Source: S5-A14a sp050908895 | Lineage (GTDB): Bacteria; Bacillota; Clostridia; Peptostreptococcales; Anaerovoracaceae | Direction: 5' to 3' | Length of the DNA stretch: 64,000 bases | Assembly (NCBI GenBank): GCA_050908895.1 | Contig: CP171222.1 | Span: forward strand, 744,001-808,000 | In this document: one piece after another, positions 8,033 through 18,097 of the stretch | Layout: the number at the start of each line of letters is the position of its first letter | Numbering within the stretch: position 1 is the first letter of the stretch | Position numbers and translations under genes: made by a program | The notes under the pieces: generated by a model | Told to the model about the DNA's origin: nothing | The model's database searches: none | The model's input: only the letters and a program-made list of their open reading frames with translations

Positions 8033-9304
8033 ATGGCAAAGTTTTTAGTACAAAAAAGCGGACCATTAAAGGGAGAAGTTAATATAAGTGGAGCAAAGAA
8101 TGCAGTGCTACCTCTTATGGCAGCAGCACTACTGGCGGAAGAACCATGTGAAATTAAGGATGTTCCTGAGCTGCGCGATGTTAAAGTTATGAGAGAAATT
8201 CTTGAATCCGTCGGTTCTCAAGTAGAGTCTCTTGGAGATGGTCACCTTAGGATATATACAGAAGAAATAACAAAATCAGAAGGTAGTTATGACCTTGTGA
8301 ATAAAATGAGGGCCTCATTTTTAATAATGGGGCCCCTTTTGGCGCGCACAGGAAAGGGCAAAGTTTATTTGCCGGGAGGATGTACAATCGGCGCAAGACC
8401 TATAGATTTACATTTAAAAGGTTTTGAAGCTCTTGGTGCAAAACTCGCTATTAATGACAGCTACGTAGAATGTGTTGCTCCTGAAGGGGGATTAATTGGA
8501 AATAGTATTTATTTAGATTTCCCGAGCGTAGGAGCTACGGAAAATATTATGACGGCGGCTGTTTTGGCTAATGGGAATACATCAATTTTCAATGCAGCTG
8601 AAGAGCCGGAAATTGTTGATTTAGCGAATTTTTTAAACAAAATGGGTGCCAAAATTAAAGGGGCGGGAACTGACCATATAAAAATTGAAGGAGTGAAAGC
8701 TCTTAAGTCAGCAAAGCACCATGTTATACCGGATCGAATTGAAACCGGCACATTTATGCTTGCTGCCGCCATAACTAGAGGAAATATTTTAATAAAAAAT
8801 GTTGTGCCGGATCATGTTATGCCAATTGCAGCAAAACTTAGGGAATGTGGAGTAGATGTATTTTTGGAAGAAGAAGGTATGAGAGTAATTGCAGATGCTT
8901 CTGACAGGAAATTGACGTCAACTGATATCAAAACTTTACCTTATCCTGGATTTCCAACAGATATACAGAGCCCATTTATGAGTTTTTTAACAACTGTTGA
9001 AGGAAATAGCACCGTCATAGAGACTGTTTTTGAAAATCGATTTATGCATGTCGCAGAGCTGAATAGAATGGGAGCTAATATAAAGACGGAAGGTAACCGA
9101 GCATATATAACTGGAAGCAAAGTACTCGAAGGTGCTCAGGTAATTGCTACAGATCTTAGAGCAGGAGCAGCACTTGTCCTTGCAGGAATTGTCGCTGAAG
9201 GAACTACAGAAATTTCCGAGATATATCATATAGAGCGAGGCTATGAGAAGTTTGCTGATAAATTTAGAGGATTAGGTGCAAACATCTTCAAAATGGAGGA
9301 GTAA
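8033..9304 (+). CDS. murA: UDP-N-acetylglucosamine 1-carboxyvinyltransferase
   Basis: Catalyses the first committed step of peptidoglycan synthesis, adding enolpyruvate from PEP to UDP-GlcNAc. SGAKNAVLPLMAAALL is the family N-terminus, and LPGGCTIGARPIDLH contains the PEP-binding cysteine, the fosfomycin target, so intrinsic loss of that residue is not a concern here. The length of 423 residues is normal. TTGGAGG lies six bases before the ATG. The stop codon is followed directly by the fbp ATG, so the two are co-transcribed and probably coupled. Confidence 0.96.
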   Translation: MAKFLVQKSGPLKGEVNISGAKNAVLPLMAAALLAEEPCEIKDVPELRDVKVMREILESVGSQVESLGDGHLRIYTEEITKSEGSYDLVNKMRASFLIMGPLLARTGKGKVYLPGGCTIGARPIDLHLKGFEALGAKLAINDSYVECVAPEGGLIGNSIYLDFPSVGATENIMTAAVLANGNTSIFNAAEEPEIVDLANFLNKMGAKIKGAGTDHIKIEGVKALKSAKHHVIPDRIETGTFMLAAAITRGNILIKNVVPDHVMPIAAKLRECGVDVFLEEEGMRVIADASDRKLTSTDIKTLPYPGFPTDIQSPFMSFLTTVEGNSTVIETVFENRFMHVAELNRMGANIKTEGNRAYITGSKVLEGAQVIATDLRAGAALVLAGIVAEGTTEISEIYHIERGYEKFADKFRGLGANIFKMEE

Positions 9305-11302
9305 ATGGCTGATATCAAGTATCTAAACAGGCTTTCGAGAGATTATCCAAACAGCATGGCGGCGGCGGCAGAAATTATTAATATAAATGCCATTTTAGCG
9401 TTGCCTAAAGGAACGGAATATTTTTTAAGCGATCTGCATGGGGAGCATGATGCGTTTATTCATATGCTAAAGAGTGCATCGGGAACAATAAAAAGTAAAA
9501 TTGATGAACATTATGGTGGAATATTAAGCGATGAAGATAGAGAAGCGTTAGCATCACTTATATATGATCCTGTTAATGAAATTAAGCGTAGAAAAGTTTC
9601 CGAAAATGATTTTAAAAAATGGGCAGTTACAGTAATTTACAGATTGGTTACCATTTGCAGATCTGTAAGTACAAAATACACCAGATCCAAAGTTAGGAGA
9701 AAATTGCCTAAATATGCATCCTATGCTATGGATGAACTTTTACATGCAGATGATGAAGAGAATAGGACATATTACTATAAGTCAATTATAGATACAATAG
9801 TTGATACGGGCATGGCAGAAAATTTTATTATCTCTATGGCAAATGCAACAAGCGACCTTGCTGTTGACTACTTGCATATTATAGGAGACATTTTTGACAG
9901 AGGTGCGCATCCAGATTATATAATGGACTATTTAATGCAGAGAAATGAAGTGGATTTCCAGTGGGGTAATCATGACATAGTTTGGATGGGTGCAGCAACT
10001 GGTCATTGGGCTAGTATTGCTAATGTTCTCAGGATGAATATAAGTTATAACAACTTTGATATGCTTGAAGTTGGATATGGAATTAATCTTAGGCCACTTG
10101 CTATATTTGCGGATAAATTCTATGCTGATGATCCATGCGAAAAATTTATGCCACACATACTTGATAGGAATAATTTCGATCCTGTAGATGAAAGACTAGC
10201 AGCTAAGATGCATAAGGCCATTGCAATAATTCAGTTTAAACTTGAAGGACAGAGAATTAAAGCTCATCCTGAATATAATTTGGACCACAGACTAATTCTT
10301 CACAAAATAGATATGCAAAAAGGTACAGTTGAAATTGAAGGGGAGATATATGCTCTTAGAGAGTGGAACTTTCCAACAATTAATCCAGAATGTCCGTATG
10401 AACTATCTCAAGAAGAAGAACAAGTTATGGAGGCTATTTCCGCTTCTTTTTTAAAGTCTGAAAAATTACAAAGACATATTAAATTTTTATACAATAGAGG
10501 GGCTCTATATACAATATGCAATGGTAACTTGCTTTATCATGGGTGTATACCTATGGAAGATGATGGAAAATCAGGGAAGTTCTTAGAAGTTGAAATAGCT
10601 GGGAAAACTTTAAAAGGTAAAGCCTTGATGGATTATCTGGATACATTAGTGAGGAAAGCATATTTTCAACCAGAACTTTACTCAGGAACGGATGAATATC
10701 CTGGAGATATAATGTGGTATTTATGGCTTGGATATAATTCTCCCCTTTTTGGAAAAGAAAAAATGACTACTTTTGAGAGACTTTTTATTGAGGACAAAAA
10801 AGTTCACAAAGAGCCTGTAAGACCATATTATGAGTTGATTAAGCGAAGGGAACCTTGTGAAAAAATTATAAGAGAGTTTGGACTTGATCCTTCTAGATCA
10901 AAGATCTTAAATGGACATGTTCCAGTAAAAATAAAAGATGGAGAATCACCAATAAAAGGTGAGGGATTACTCTATGTAATTGATGGCGGAATATCGAAAG
11001 CTTATCAGAAAAAAACAGGTATTGCAGGGTATACTTTTATATTTAATTCGAGATTTATGGCGCTATCAGAGCATAAGCCATATCAAAGATTAAAGTCAGA
11101 TGGCACACAGGAATTTTCTTCACCGGTAATGCATATAGTTGAAACATTGCCGGAACGATTAATGGTTATTGATACCGATATAGGAAAAAATCTTGTGGAG
11201 CTTGTTGATGATTTAAAAGCTCTTATGGAAGCTTATGATAATGGTGTAATAAAAGAAAAATTTGATATAGAAAATTTTGATGTGGTGGATGTTAAATATT
11301 AA
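9305..11302 (+). CDS. fbp: Fructose-1,6-bisphosphatase, class III
   Basis: A gluconeogenic enzyme hydrolysing fructose-1,6-bisphosphate, of the metallophosphoesterase-type class III found in Bacillota. Metal-binding motifs are visible in order: FLSDLHGEHDAF near residue 40, HIIGDIFDRGAHPD near 195 and WGNHDIVWMGAATG near 220. The product is 665 residues, matching the B. subtilis-type enzyme (about 670). Its start abuts the murA stop. The combination with murA is a transcriptional, not a functional, pairing as far as the sequence shows. Confidence 0.95.
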   Translation: MADIKYLNRLSRDYPNSMAAAAEIININAILALPKGTEYFLSDLHGEHDAFIHMLKSASGTIKSKIDEHYGGILSDEDREALASLIYDPVNEIKRRKVSENDFKKWAVTVIYRLVTICRSVSTKYTRSKVRRKLPKYASYAMDELLHADDEENRTYYYKSIIDTIVDTGMAENFIISMANATSDLAVDYLHIIGDIFDRGAHPDYIMDYLMQRNEVDFQWGNHDIVWMGAATGHWASIANVLRMNISYNNFDMLEVGYGINLRPLAIFADKFYADDPCEKFMPHILDRNNFDPVDERLAAKMHKAIAIIQFKLEGQRIKAHPEYNLDHRLILHKIDMQKGTVEIEGEIYALREWNFPTINPECPYELSQEEEQVMEAISASFLKSEKLQRHIKFLYNRGALYTICNGNLLYHGCIPMEDDGKSGKFLEVEIAGKTLKGKALMDYLDTLVRKAYFQPELYSGTDEYPGDIMWYLWLGYNSPLFGKEKMTTFERLFIEDKKVHKEPVRPYYELIKRREPCEKIIREFGLDPSRSKILNGHVPVKIKDGESPIKGEGLLYVIDGGISKAYQKKTGIAGYTFIFNSRFMALSEHKPYQRLKSDGTQEFSSPVMHIVETLPERLMVIDTDIGKNLVELVDDLKALMEAYDNGVIKEKFDIENFDVVDVKY

Positions 11303-12003
11303 AAGGTGAATATTATATATTGCTAGCCAAATTAGAAGCCTGTTATCCGGGTTTTTGATAGAGTTTCAATTTCTGAGAACTTTGGACAGAGTAGTTTAAA
11401 TGAAAAAACTAAAATAATACAGATAAATTTAAGAATTAAAATTGAGGGATGACGAAAGTCACCCCCCTTATATTATTATACGGTTAAATCGTGATTTATT
11501 AATGTTTTCTTACGTTGTTTTGAGTAAATAGGCTTTTCCATATAATGAGAGAATATTTAACAATGTTTTCAAAACACTGTTATTTTAAAGAAATATATAT
11601 TTCGATAATTTAATTGGTTATACAATGAGACAATATCATTTTCAAATCATAAAACATTGAAAATTATTAAAGATATTTTGACAAAAATAAGACAATGCAT
11701 TAGGCTAAACTAGCCAAGATAGTTAGCGTTACTAAAGTTGGCAAAAGGACTTCATCCGGAAGAGTTTTAACAAAAGGTGGAATGTATTACGGAATGGACT
11801 GATGGTTTAAGCTTGTTCGGATGAAGTAGATGAATTAGATGAAACAAATTTTGAAGAATATAAAAAGTTTCATTTTTATATGTGTGAAAAACCCGGTTTT
11901 TTCAGCTTCTAGTCATTTTTTATTTACTGGTAAAAAATTGATATGGAATTGTATGACAGCTAAAAATATGCATATATTTATATAATTATAAAAATATAAA
12001 ATG
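11303..12003. other. Long intergenic region with possible gene remnants
   Basis: No intact gene is seen in this stretch of about 700 bases. A weak hairpin (GGGATGAC / GTCACCCC, one mismatch, 11446-11465) followed by T-rich sequence may end fbp transcription. Around 11713-11811 a frame reads KVGKRTSSGRVLTKGG and then MYYGMD before a stop; a second frame from about 11811 reads EVDELDETNFEEYKKF. Neither has a start or ribosome site. A 10-base inverted repeat (ACTTCATCCG at 11749, CGGATGAAGT at 11818) spans them. A decayed gene is possible, unproven. Confidence 0.35.
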
Positions 12004-12024
12004 GGCCGCTCGAGAAAAGCGGCC
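12004..12024 (-). terminator. Terminator of gdhA
   Basis: A perfect seven-base-pair GC-rich stem (GGCCGCT / AGCGGCC) with a seven-base loop; on the minus strand it is followed by a T-rich run. It could act in both directions. Confidence 0.75.
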
Positions 12025-12128
12025 TTTGAATAAACAATAGTCTGTTAATTTAGTAAGTTTATTGTAACAAGCAAGATTTTCTATAAATTATCGTAGACGG
12101 CTAATTTATAAAGAATCTCATGTTACGA

Positions 12129-13472
12129 TTAAACGATTCCCTGAGCCATCATTGCTTCCGCTACTCTGAGGAAACCGGCTATATTTGCACCCTTAACCAG
12201 GTCATAGCCATATCCGAATTTTGCTGAAGCTTCGGCAGCCTGTTTGTGGATGTTAACCATAATCTGCTCTAACTGTTCATATACCTGAGCAGGAGTAAAT
12301 ACAGTATGTCCAGCATTCTGTCCCATTTCGATACAAGAACAAGCAACTCCACCTGCGTTTGCAGCTTTTGATGGCCCAATTACCACACCGTTTTCTTGAA
12401 GATATTCGATTGCTTCATTAGTTGTAGGCATGTTTGCACCTTCACATAGATACTTACATCCATTTTCAACCATTGCCTTAGCATCTTCGAGGTGAATTTC
12501 ATTCTGAGTTGCACAAGGAATATATAAATCAGCTTTTACGCCCCAAGGTTTTTCACCTTTGAAGAATTTAGCATTGGGGAATTTTTCTGCATATGGTGAT
12601 ACTATATTTCGTCCACTCGCACGCAGTTCAAGCATGTAGTTAACTTTTTCGCCTGAAACTCCATTCTCATCGTATATATATCCATCTGGACCGGATATTG
12701 TAATAACCTTAGCACCTAGTTCGTTTAATTTTTGAACTGTACCCCAAGAAACATTGCCGAATCCGGATACAGCAACAGTTTTGCCTTCTAATGACTCACC
12801 AAAGTGTGAAAGTATTTCTCTAGCAAAGAATACAATTCCATATCCTGTAGCTTCTGTTCTTCCCATTAAACCACCATAAGGGATTCCTTTACCGGTTAGA
12901 ACTCCGCCGTACTCGTTTACTATACGTTTATACTGACCGAACATGTAACCGATTTCCTTAGCACCAACGCCAAGATCTCCAGCAGGCACATCTGTGTCAG
13001 GTCCAATATGTCTGTAAAGTTCAGTGATAAAGCTTTGGCAGAATCTCATGATTTCACCATCAGACTTTCCATTTGGATCAAAGTCAGCACCACCTTTACC
13101 GCCACCAATTGGAAGACCAGTTAGTGAGTTTTTGAAAATTTGTTCAAATCCTAAGAATTTAACCACTCCGGAATAAACTGAAGGAGCAAAACGTAAGCCA
13201 CCCTTATAAGGACCTATTGCACTGTTAAATTGAACGCGAAATCCTCTGTTAACCTGAACTTTTCCTTCATCATCAACCCAAGGAACTCTAAATGTAATCA
13301 TTCTTTCAGGCTCAATGAGTCTTTCAAGCAGACCGGCTTCGATATACTGAGGGTTAGCTTCTAGTACAGGTTCAAGAGAAGTTAGTACTTCTTCAATTGT
13401 CTGGTGGAATTCAGGTTCCCCGGGATTTCTCTTCTTAGCAATATCGATATATTGCTGAACAAGTTTTTCCAT
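12129..13472 (-). CDS. gdhA: Glutamate dehydrogenase, NADP-type hexameric
   Basis: Interconverts glutamate and 2-oxoglutarate plus ammonia. The glutamate/leucine/phenylalanine dehydrogenase signature LPIGGGKGGADFDP carries the catalytic lysine, and the Rossmann motif VSGFGNVSWGTVQKL binds the cofactor. I chose ATG 13472 (447 residues, MEKLVQQYIDIAKKRN), which has AGGAGA upstream and the usual family length; a longer frame to 13574 adds 34 non-conserved residues and runs back through the promoter. Monocistronic, with its own promoter and terminator. NADP preference is inferred from overall similarity to the about 450-residue class. Confidence 0.95.
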   Translation of the reverse strand: MEKLVQQYIDIAKKRNPGEPEFHQTIEEVLTSLEPVLEANPQYIEAGLLERLIEPERMITFRVPWVDDEGKVQVNRGFRVQFNSAIGPYKGGLRFAPSVYSGVVKFLGFEQIFKNSLTGLPIGGGKGGADFDPNGKSDGEIMRFCQSFITELYRHIGPDTDVPAGDLGVGAKEIGYMFGQYKRIVNEYGGVLTGKGIPYGGLMGRTEATGYGIVFFAREILSHFGESLEGKTVAVSGFGNVSWGTVQKLNELGAKVITISGPDGYIYDENGVSGEKVNYMLELRASGRNIVSPYAEKFPNAKFFKGEKPWGVKADLYIPCATQNEIHLEDAKAMVENGCKYLCEGANMPTTNEAIEYLQENGVVIGPSKAANAGGVACSCIEMGQNAGHTVFTPAQVYEQLEQIMVNIHKQAAEASAKFGYGYDLVKGANIAGFLRVAEAMMAQGIV

Positions 13473-13525
13473 TTTCAAATCTCCTATTCTATATTGAAAT
13501 TGATATAAGTAATCTTTATACATTA

Positions 13526-13553
13526 AATATAACACTACTATTTTTTTTGTCAA
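13526..13553 (-). promoter_or_regulatory. Promoter of gdhA
   Basis: On the minus strand, TTGACA, 16 bases, TATATT, about 50 bases before the chosen gdhA start. Its position inside the longer reading frame supports the shorter start. Confidence 0.75.
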
Positions 13554-13654
13554 TAAAATAACCCTCTTTTGCAATGTATTTTTTTAGTGTAATTAAATAA
13601 TATTTAATAATTAGTGTATATTTCGAGTTTTTGCGAATGTTTTATACTGTTCGG

Positions 13655-13683
13655 TTGTAAAGAGGACTAAAAAAATGTATAAT
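13655..13683 (+). promoter_or_regulatory. Promoter of the mgtE operon
   Basis: TTGTAA and a perfect TATAAT with a 17-base spacer, 51 bases before the mgtE start. The leader is too short for a magnesium riboswitch. Confidence 0.75.
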
Positions 13684-13734
13684 TAAAAAGAGATTTTACG
13701 ATAAAAATTTATGTGGAGAAAGGGGTGTATACAT

Positions 13735-15132
13735 ATGAACTATAACACCTCCTATGATTTTGAAGAAATCAGAGATGAGACTATTAGAAAAATCCTAGAG
13801 GATTTGGAAGATAAGAAATACTTTAAAGCCAGAGATGAAATTTTGAAGTTGAATGCTCCTGATATTGCAGATATTTTAGACGAAATTGAGCAAGAAGAGG
13901 GCGAGAAAGCAGTTATTTTGTTTAGGCTTTTACCTAAAGATATAAGTGTTGATGTCTTTGCTGAACTGTCAAGTGATGATCAGATAAAGATTGTAAATAT
14001 AATTACTGATAAGGAATTGGAGTATATAATCAATGAACTTGATTTTGACGATAAAATTGATATTCTAGAAGAATTACCGGCTAATGTGGTGGATAAGATT
14101 TTGGAGAACACTCCTAAAAACGAAAGGAAAATGATAAATACTTTCTTAAATTATCCTGACACCAGTGCAGGAAGTCTGATGACACCCGACTATATTAGTC
14201 TACAAAAAGAGTGGACTGTAGAGCGAGCAAAAGAACATATTAAAGAAGTTGGAATGGATGCGGAAACTATATACACATGTTATGTAAAAGATGCAGGTCG
14301 AAAATTAATAGGTATAGTGTCCTTGTCTACTCTCGTGGTTAGTGATGACAATGTAATGATTAAAGATCTTATGAGAACCGATTATGTATACGAAAGTGTA
14401 TATGATGATCAGGAAGTAGTTGCTGCAGATTTCGTAAAGTATGGATTTATTGCTTTGCCTATAGTTGATAATGAACACCGACTAGTGGGTATAGTTACAG
14501 TAGATGATATTTTAGATGTTATCGAAGAAGAAACAACGGAAGACTTTGAGAGAATGAACGGTGTCCTTGATTTTGACACTGTTGAAAGAGAATATTTAGA
14601 TATACCGGTGTATAAGCATGTTCTTAATAGATTGCCTTGGCTAGTTATCCTAATGGTATCTTACATCGTTACGGGTTCGGTTATATCAAAATATGAGGTT
14701 CTCATCGCAGACCAGTCTAGCTTAGTGGTGTATATGCCAATGCTTATGGGAACAGCCGGTAATACCGGTTCACAGGCGGCTACCTTGGTTATTCGTGGTC
14801 TTGCTACGGGTGAGATTGAGACTCGAGATGTAATCAAAGTATTGAGTAAAGAATCTAGAGTAGGTTTTATTATAGGGGTTGTTCTTAGTGTTTTGAATTT
14901 TGCTAGAATATGGCTATTTGAGGGTCTACCGGTGTCTATTGCGGTTACAGTGTGTGCATCTATGTTAGCGATTGTAATATTTGCCAAAGTTTTAGGATCC
15001 ATGATTCCACTTCTTGCAAGAATTTGTAAAATTGACCCGGCATTAATTGCAAATCCGGCAATTTCTTCAATTTCAGATACGGTTACATGTATAACATATT
15101 TTACTATGGCTGCTATATTTTTGGGGGTTTAA
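13735..15132 (+). CDS. mgtE: Magnesium transporter MgtE
   Basis: A magnesium channel of the inner membrane gated by cytosolic Mg2+. Domains in order: acidic MgtE N-domain (helical, to about residue 130), paired CBS domains (about 135-255), plug helix, then five membrane helices from LNRLPWLVILMVSYIVTGSVI to the end. MGTAGNTGSQAATLVIRGLA is the conserved pore-region signature. ATG 13735 follows AAAGGGG at suitable distance; an in-frame ATG at 13711 lacks a site. First gene of a run with nnrD and the transketolase pair. Confidence 0.94.
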   Translation: MNYNTSYDFEEIRDETIRKILEDLEDKKYFKARDEILKLNAPDIADILDEIEQEEGEKAVILFRLLPKDISVDVFAELSSDDQIKIVNIITDKELEYIINELDFDDKIDILEELPANVVDKILENTPKNERKMINTFLNYPDTSAGSLMTPDYISLQKEWTVERAKEHIKEVGMDAETIYTCYVKDAGRKLIGIVSLSTLVVSDDNVMIKDLMRTDYVYESVYDDQEVVAADFVKYGFIALPIVDNEHRLVGIVTVDDILDVIEEETTEDFERMNGVLDFDTVEREYLDIPVYKHVLNRLPWLVILMVSYIVTGSVISKYEVLIADQSSLVVYMPMLMGTAGNTGSQAATLVIRGLATGEIETRDVIKVLSKESRVGFIIGVVLSVLNFARIWLFEGLPVSIAVTVCASMLAIVIFAKVLGSMIPLLARICKIDPALIANPAISSISDTVTCITYFTMAAIFLGV

Positions 15133-15133
15133 T

Positions 15134-16006
15134 ATGAATATTGAAAAAAATTATGTAATGGAAAAATTACCTATTCATCCTGATCATTTTAGTAAGGCTG
15201 AAGTGGGGAAGACACTTATTATTGCGGGATCAGAAGCGATGTTTGGATCTGCAATTTTTGCTTCCGGCGGAGCTATGAGGTCTGGAGCAGGCATTGTTTA
15301 CCTATCTACTAATCCGGGGCTGCACGTTGCTGTGCAAAGTTGGGTTCCTGAGGTTGTATATACTAGTTGGGACAAAGTGAAAAAATTTATAGATAGATAC
15401 GATTCCATAGGTTTTGGACCTGGTATGGGAACCGGAGAAGATACAGTTGAGAAACTTGAATTTTTATGCGAAAATTTTCCTGAAACACTAATTATAGATG
15501 CAGATGGACTTAATGTAATTGCGGGAAATGAGAAACTTCGGCAAAAAATTCTAAGTCGTGTTGAAAAGGGCTATGGAACTATTTTGACACCACATTTTAG
15601 AGAAGCTCGAAGACTTAAAGGACTTGATATAAACAGTAACGTTAAAGAAAGTAAAAGATTTGGTCACGATGTATCGAGAAGGGGATTGGCAAAACAGCTT
15701 CATGAGAAATTTGGTGCAACTATAGTTATGAAAGGTGCAGGAACCATTGTATATAACGGAGGTGACTATTTTGTTAATACCACAGGCAACATAGGAATGG
15801 CTACGGCAGGATCAGGAGATGTTTTAACCGGCATTATTTCATCTTTTGCCGGACAGGGGTTAGACCCGGTTGATGCTGCGGTATGTGGCGTTTATGTTCA
15901 TGGATTGGCAGGTGACAAGGCAGAAGAAGAATTGGGAATTTATGGCATGCTTGCAAGAGATATTATGGGGAAAACTGCTCATGCGTTAAAATCACTGAGA
16001 AAATAG
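15134..16006 (+). CDS. nnrD: ADP-dependent NAD(P)H-hydrate dehydratase
   Basis: Repairs damaged hydrated NAD(P)H, in a ribokinase-like fold. The IDADGLNVIAG segment and the anion-hole motif AGSGDVLTGII are present. The 290-residue product contains only the dehydratase domain; the epimerase (NnrE) half found in many fused bacterial proteins is absent. It begins two bases after mgtE, with GGGGG upstream of the ATG, so they share a transcript. Identity as this carbohydrate-kinase subfamily is firm. Confidence 0.9.
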   Translation: MNIEKNYVMEKLPIHPDHFSKAEVGKTLIIAGSEAMFGSAIFASGGAMRSGAGIVYLSTNPGLHVAVQSWVPEVVYTSWDKVKKFIDRYDSIGFGPGMGTGEDTVEKLEFLCENFPETLIIDADGLNVIAGNEKLRQKILSRVEKGYGTILTPHFREARRLKGLDINSNVKESKRFGHDVSRRGLAKQLHEKFGATIVMKGAGTIVYNGGDYFVNTTGNIGMATAGSGDVLTGIISSFAGQGLDPVDAAVCGVYVHGLAGDKAEEELGIYGMLARDIMGKTAHALKSLRK

Positions 16007-16042
16007 ATTCAAAGGTATATTCAATGGAAGAAGGTAAAATTT

Positions 16043-16861
16043 ATGAATTATTTTAAATATGAGGAAATTGCCAAAGAAATAAGACAACATGTAATTAAGG
16101 CGATTTACCACGGTAAATCTGGACATCCAGGGGGGTCTTTATCTGCGACTGATATTTTGACAGCTCTTTTTTTTAAGGAGATGAATATTGATCCGGAAAA
16201 TCCACATAAAGAAGATAGGGATTTATTCGTACTTTCAAAAGGTCACGCAGCGCCGAGTCTCTACGCCACAATGGGCGTAAGGGGCTTTTATCCTGTGGAA
16301 GAAATTTACTCGTTGAGACAATTAGGAAGCAAGTTTCAAGGTCATCCAAGTTCACATAAACTACCAATATTAGAGCACTCAACGGGCTCTTTAGGACAAG
16401 GATTTTCCGCTGCTGTAGGCATGGCCCTAGGATCAAGGTTAAATGATAAGGGACAGCGTGTATATACAATTTTAGGTGACGGTGAGTTGCAAGAAGGGCT
16501 TGTATGGGAAGCAGCAATGGCAGCGGGACATTATAAATTAGATAATATGTGCGCATTTGTCGACTGGAACGGCCTTCAGATTGATGGTGCAAATGACGAT
16601 GTAATGACTGTGAAGCCAATTGACGAGAAATTTAAAGCTTTCGGATGGAATGTATATTCAATTAATGGGCATAAATTTGAAGAAATATTTAAAGCTTTAG
16701 ATGATGCTTGTGATTTTAAAGGTAAACCTACTGTAATAATTGCAAAAACTCACAAAGGTCAAGGCGTTTCGTTCATGGCTGATCAAGCCGGATGGCATGG
16801 AAAGGCTCCGACTGAAGAGCAGGCAATAGAGGCTATCAAGGAACTGGGAGGACAATGGTAA
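16043..16861 (+). CDS. Transketolase, N-terminal (thiamine-diphosphate) subunit
   Basis: One half of a split transketolase, transferring two-carbon ketol units between pentose-phosphate sugars. HGKSGHPGGSLSATDIL and LGDGELQEGLVWEA are the thiamine-diphosphate/Mg-binding motifs. At 272 residues it covers the N-terminal third of a full transketolase; the pyrimidine and C-terminal domains are encoded by the next gene. Split enzymes are usual in Clostridia and other anaerobes. GAAGAAGG lies upstream of the ATG. Confidence 0.93.
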   Translation: MNYFKYEEIAKEIRQHVIKAIYHGKSGHPGGSLSATDILTALFFKEMNIDPENPHKEDRDLFVLSKGHAAPSLYATMGVRGFYPVEEIYSLRQLGSKFQGHPSSHKLPILEHSTGSLGQGFSAAVGMALGSRLNDKGQRVYTILGDGELQEGLVWEAAMAAGHYKLDNMCAFVDWNGLQIDGANDDVMTVKPIDEKFKAFGWNVYSINGHKFEEIFKALDDACDFKGKPTVIIAKTHKGQGVSFMADQAGWHGKAPTEEQAIEAIKELGGQW

Positions 16862-17883
16862 TGGGATTATTAAAGATAAGAGAAGACATTTCAAATAGTG
16901 ACAAGATAGCCACACGCCAGGCTTATGGAGAAGTATTGGTTGAGGTAGGTGCCGAAAATCCTGATTTGGTTGTTATGGATGCTGATTTATCTTCATCTAC
17001 TCAAACAAAAAATTTTGCTAAGACATATCCAGAGCGTTTTTTTAATATGGGAATTGCAGAGCAAAACCTATATGGGACAGCTGCAGGTATAGCTCATACC
17101 GGTAAAATAGTCTGTGCATCAACGTTTGCAATGTTTGCAACCGGCAGAGCATACGAAATTATAAGAAATTCGATAGCTTATCCTGAACTTAATGTTAAAA
17201 TTTGTGCTACTCATTCAGGCATTACTGTTGGTGAAGATGGAGCTTCTCATCAAACTTTCGAAGATCTTGCATTAATGAGAGTCATTCCGGATATGACTGT
17301 CATTTGTCCATCCGATGCTACTAGCACAAAAGAGCTTATGCGTCAGGCTATACTTAAAGATGGCCCGGTGTATGTACGTCTTGGCCGCTCAGGCATTCCG
17401 GTAGTTTATGATGAATATACAGGTGAAAAACCGGTGATTGATGAAGACAGTAAAGATAAATTTTCAGATGTCGTTGACTTTGAAATTGGAAAAGCCGTTC
17501 TGTTGAGAGATGGAGGAGACGTGACTTTGGTTGCTACCGGAATTATGATAGCCGAAGCATTAAAAGCAGCTGATGAACTGGAAAATAGAGGCATTAGCAC
17601 AAGAGTAATTGACATGCATACTATCAAACCTATTGATGAAGATATTTTGGTTAAAGCAGCGGAGGAGACGAAGCTTATAGTTTCATGTGAAGAACATTCT
17701 GTTATAGGCGGACTTGGCTCAGCAATCGCAGAAGTATTGATTAGATGTGCTCCCACTCAGATGAGATTTGTAGGGCAAAACGATACTTTTGGTGAATCTG
17801 GAAAGCCGGAGGAGCTCTTAAGAAAGTATGGAATGACCTGGGAAGATATTTGTGATGAAGTATATGAATACTTTGATAAGTAA
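16861..17883 (+). CDS. Transketolase, C-terminal subunit
   Basis: The partner half of the split transketolase: pyrimidine-binding domain (MGIAEQNLYGTAAGIA, containing the catalytic glutamate) and C-terminal swivelling domain. I chose ATG 16861, nine bases after GGAGG and overlapping the previous stop by one base (TAATG); an ATG at 16855 is only three bases from that site. Together with the upstream gene it makes up one complete enzyme of about 610 residues. Similarity to DXP synthase is expected for the family, but the paired arrangement indicates transketolase. Confidence 0.92.
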   Translation: MGLLKIREDISNSDKIATRQAYGEVLVEVGAENPDLVVMDADLSSSTQTKNFAKTYPERFFNMGIAEQNLYGTAAGIAHTGKIVCASTFAMFATGRAYEIIRNSIAYPELNVKICATHSGITVGEDGASHQTFEDLALMRVIPDMTVICPSDATSTKELMRQAILKDGPVYVRLGRSGIPVVYDEYTGEKPVIDEDSKDKFSDVVDFEIGKAVLLRDGGDVTLVATGIMIAEALKAADELENRGISTRVIDMHTIKPIDEDILVKAAEETKLIVSCEEHSVIGGLGSAIAEVLIRCAPTQMRFVGQNDTFGESGKPEELLRKYGMTWEDICDEVYEYFDK

Positions 17884-17964
17884 AGTGCAAATTATTGTAA
17901 ACTTATTCATATATTCAGAAAGTGAGTTAATTGCCCCCTCAAAAATTTGAATCCTAAAATTTTA

Positions 17965-17993
17965 TTGACAAAGTATGAGGAATTTCTTAGAAT
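17965..17993 (+). promoter_or_regulatory. Promoter of the ParA/MinD-like gene
   Basis: TTGACA and TAGAAT with a 17-base spacer. The predicted transcript starts near 18000 and has a leader of roughly 100 bases if translation begins at 18098. Confidence 0.65.
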
Positions 17994-18097
17994 TTATTTA
18001 GGAGTTAATTGCAAAATTTCATGCGTAAAATTTATTGTTTTTTGCTAAAGATTCAAATAATAAAGAGTATAGTTTTAGAGAAAGAAACGCAAGACCT

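Noticed and set aside
13473..13574. A longer glutamate dehydrogenase N-terminus
   Set aside because: It has no ribosome site, runs through the promoter and adds residues not seen in the family.
13684..13734. A magnesium-sensing riboswitch before mgtE
   Set aside because: The leader between promoter and start is about 45 bases, far too short for such an element.
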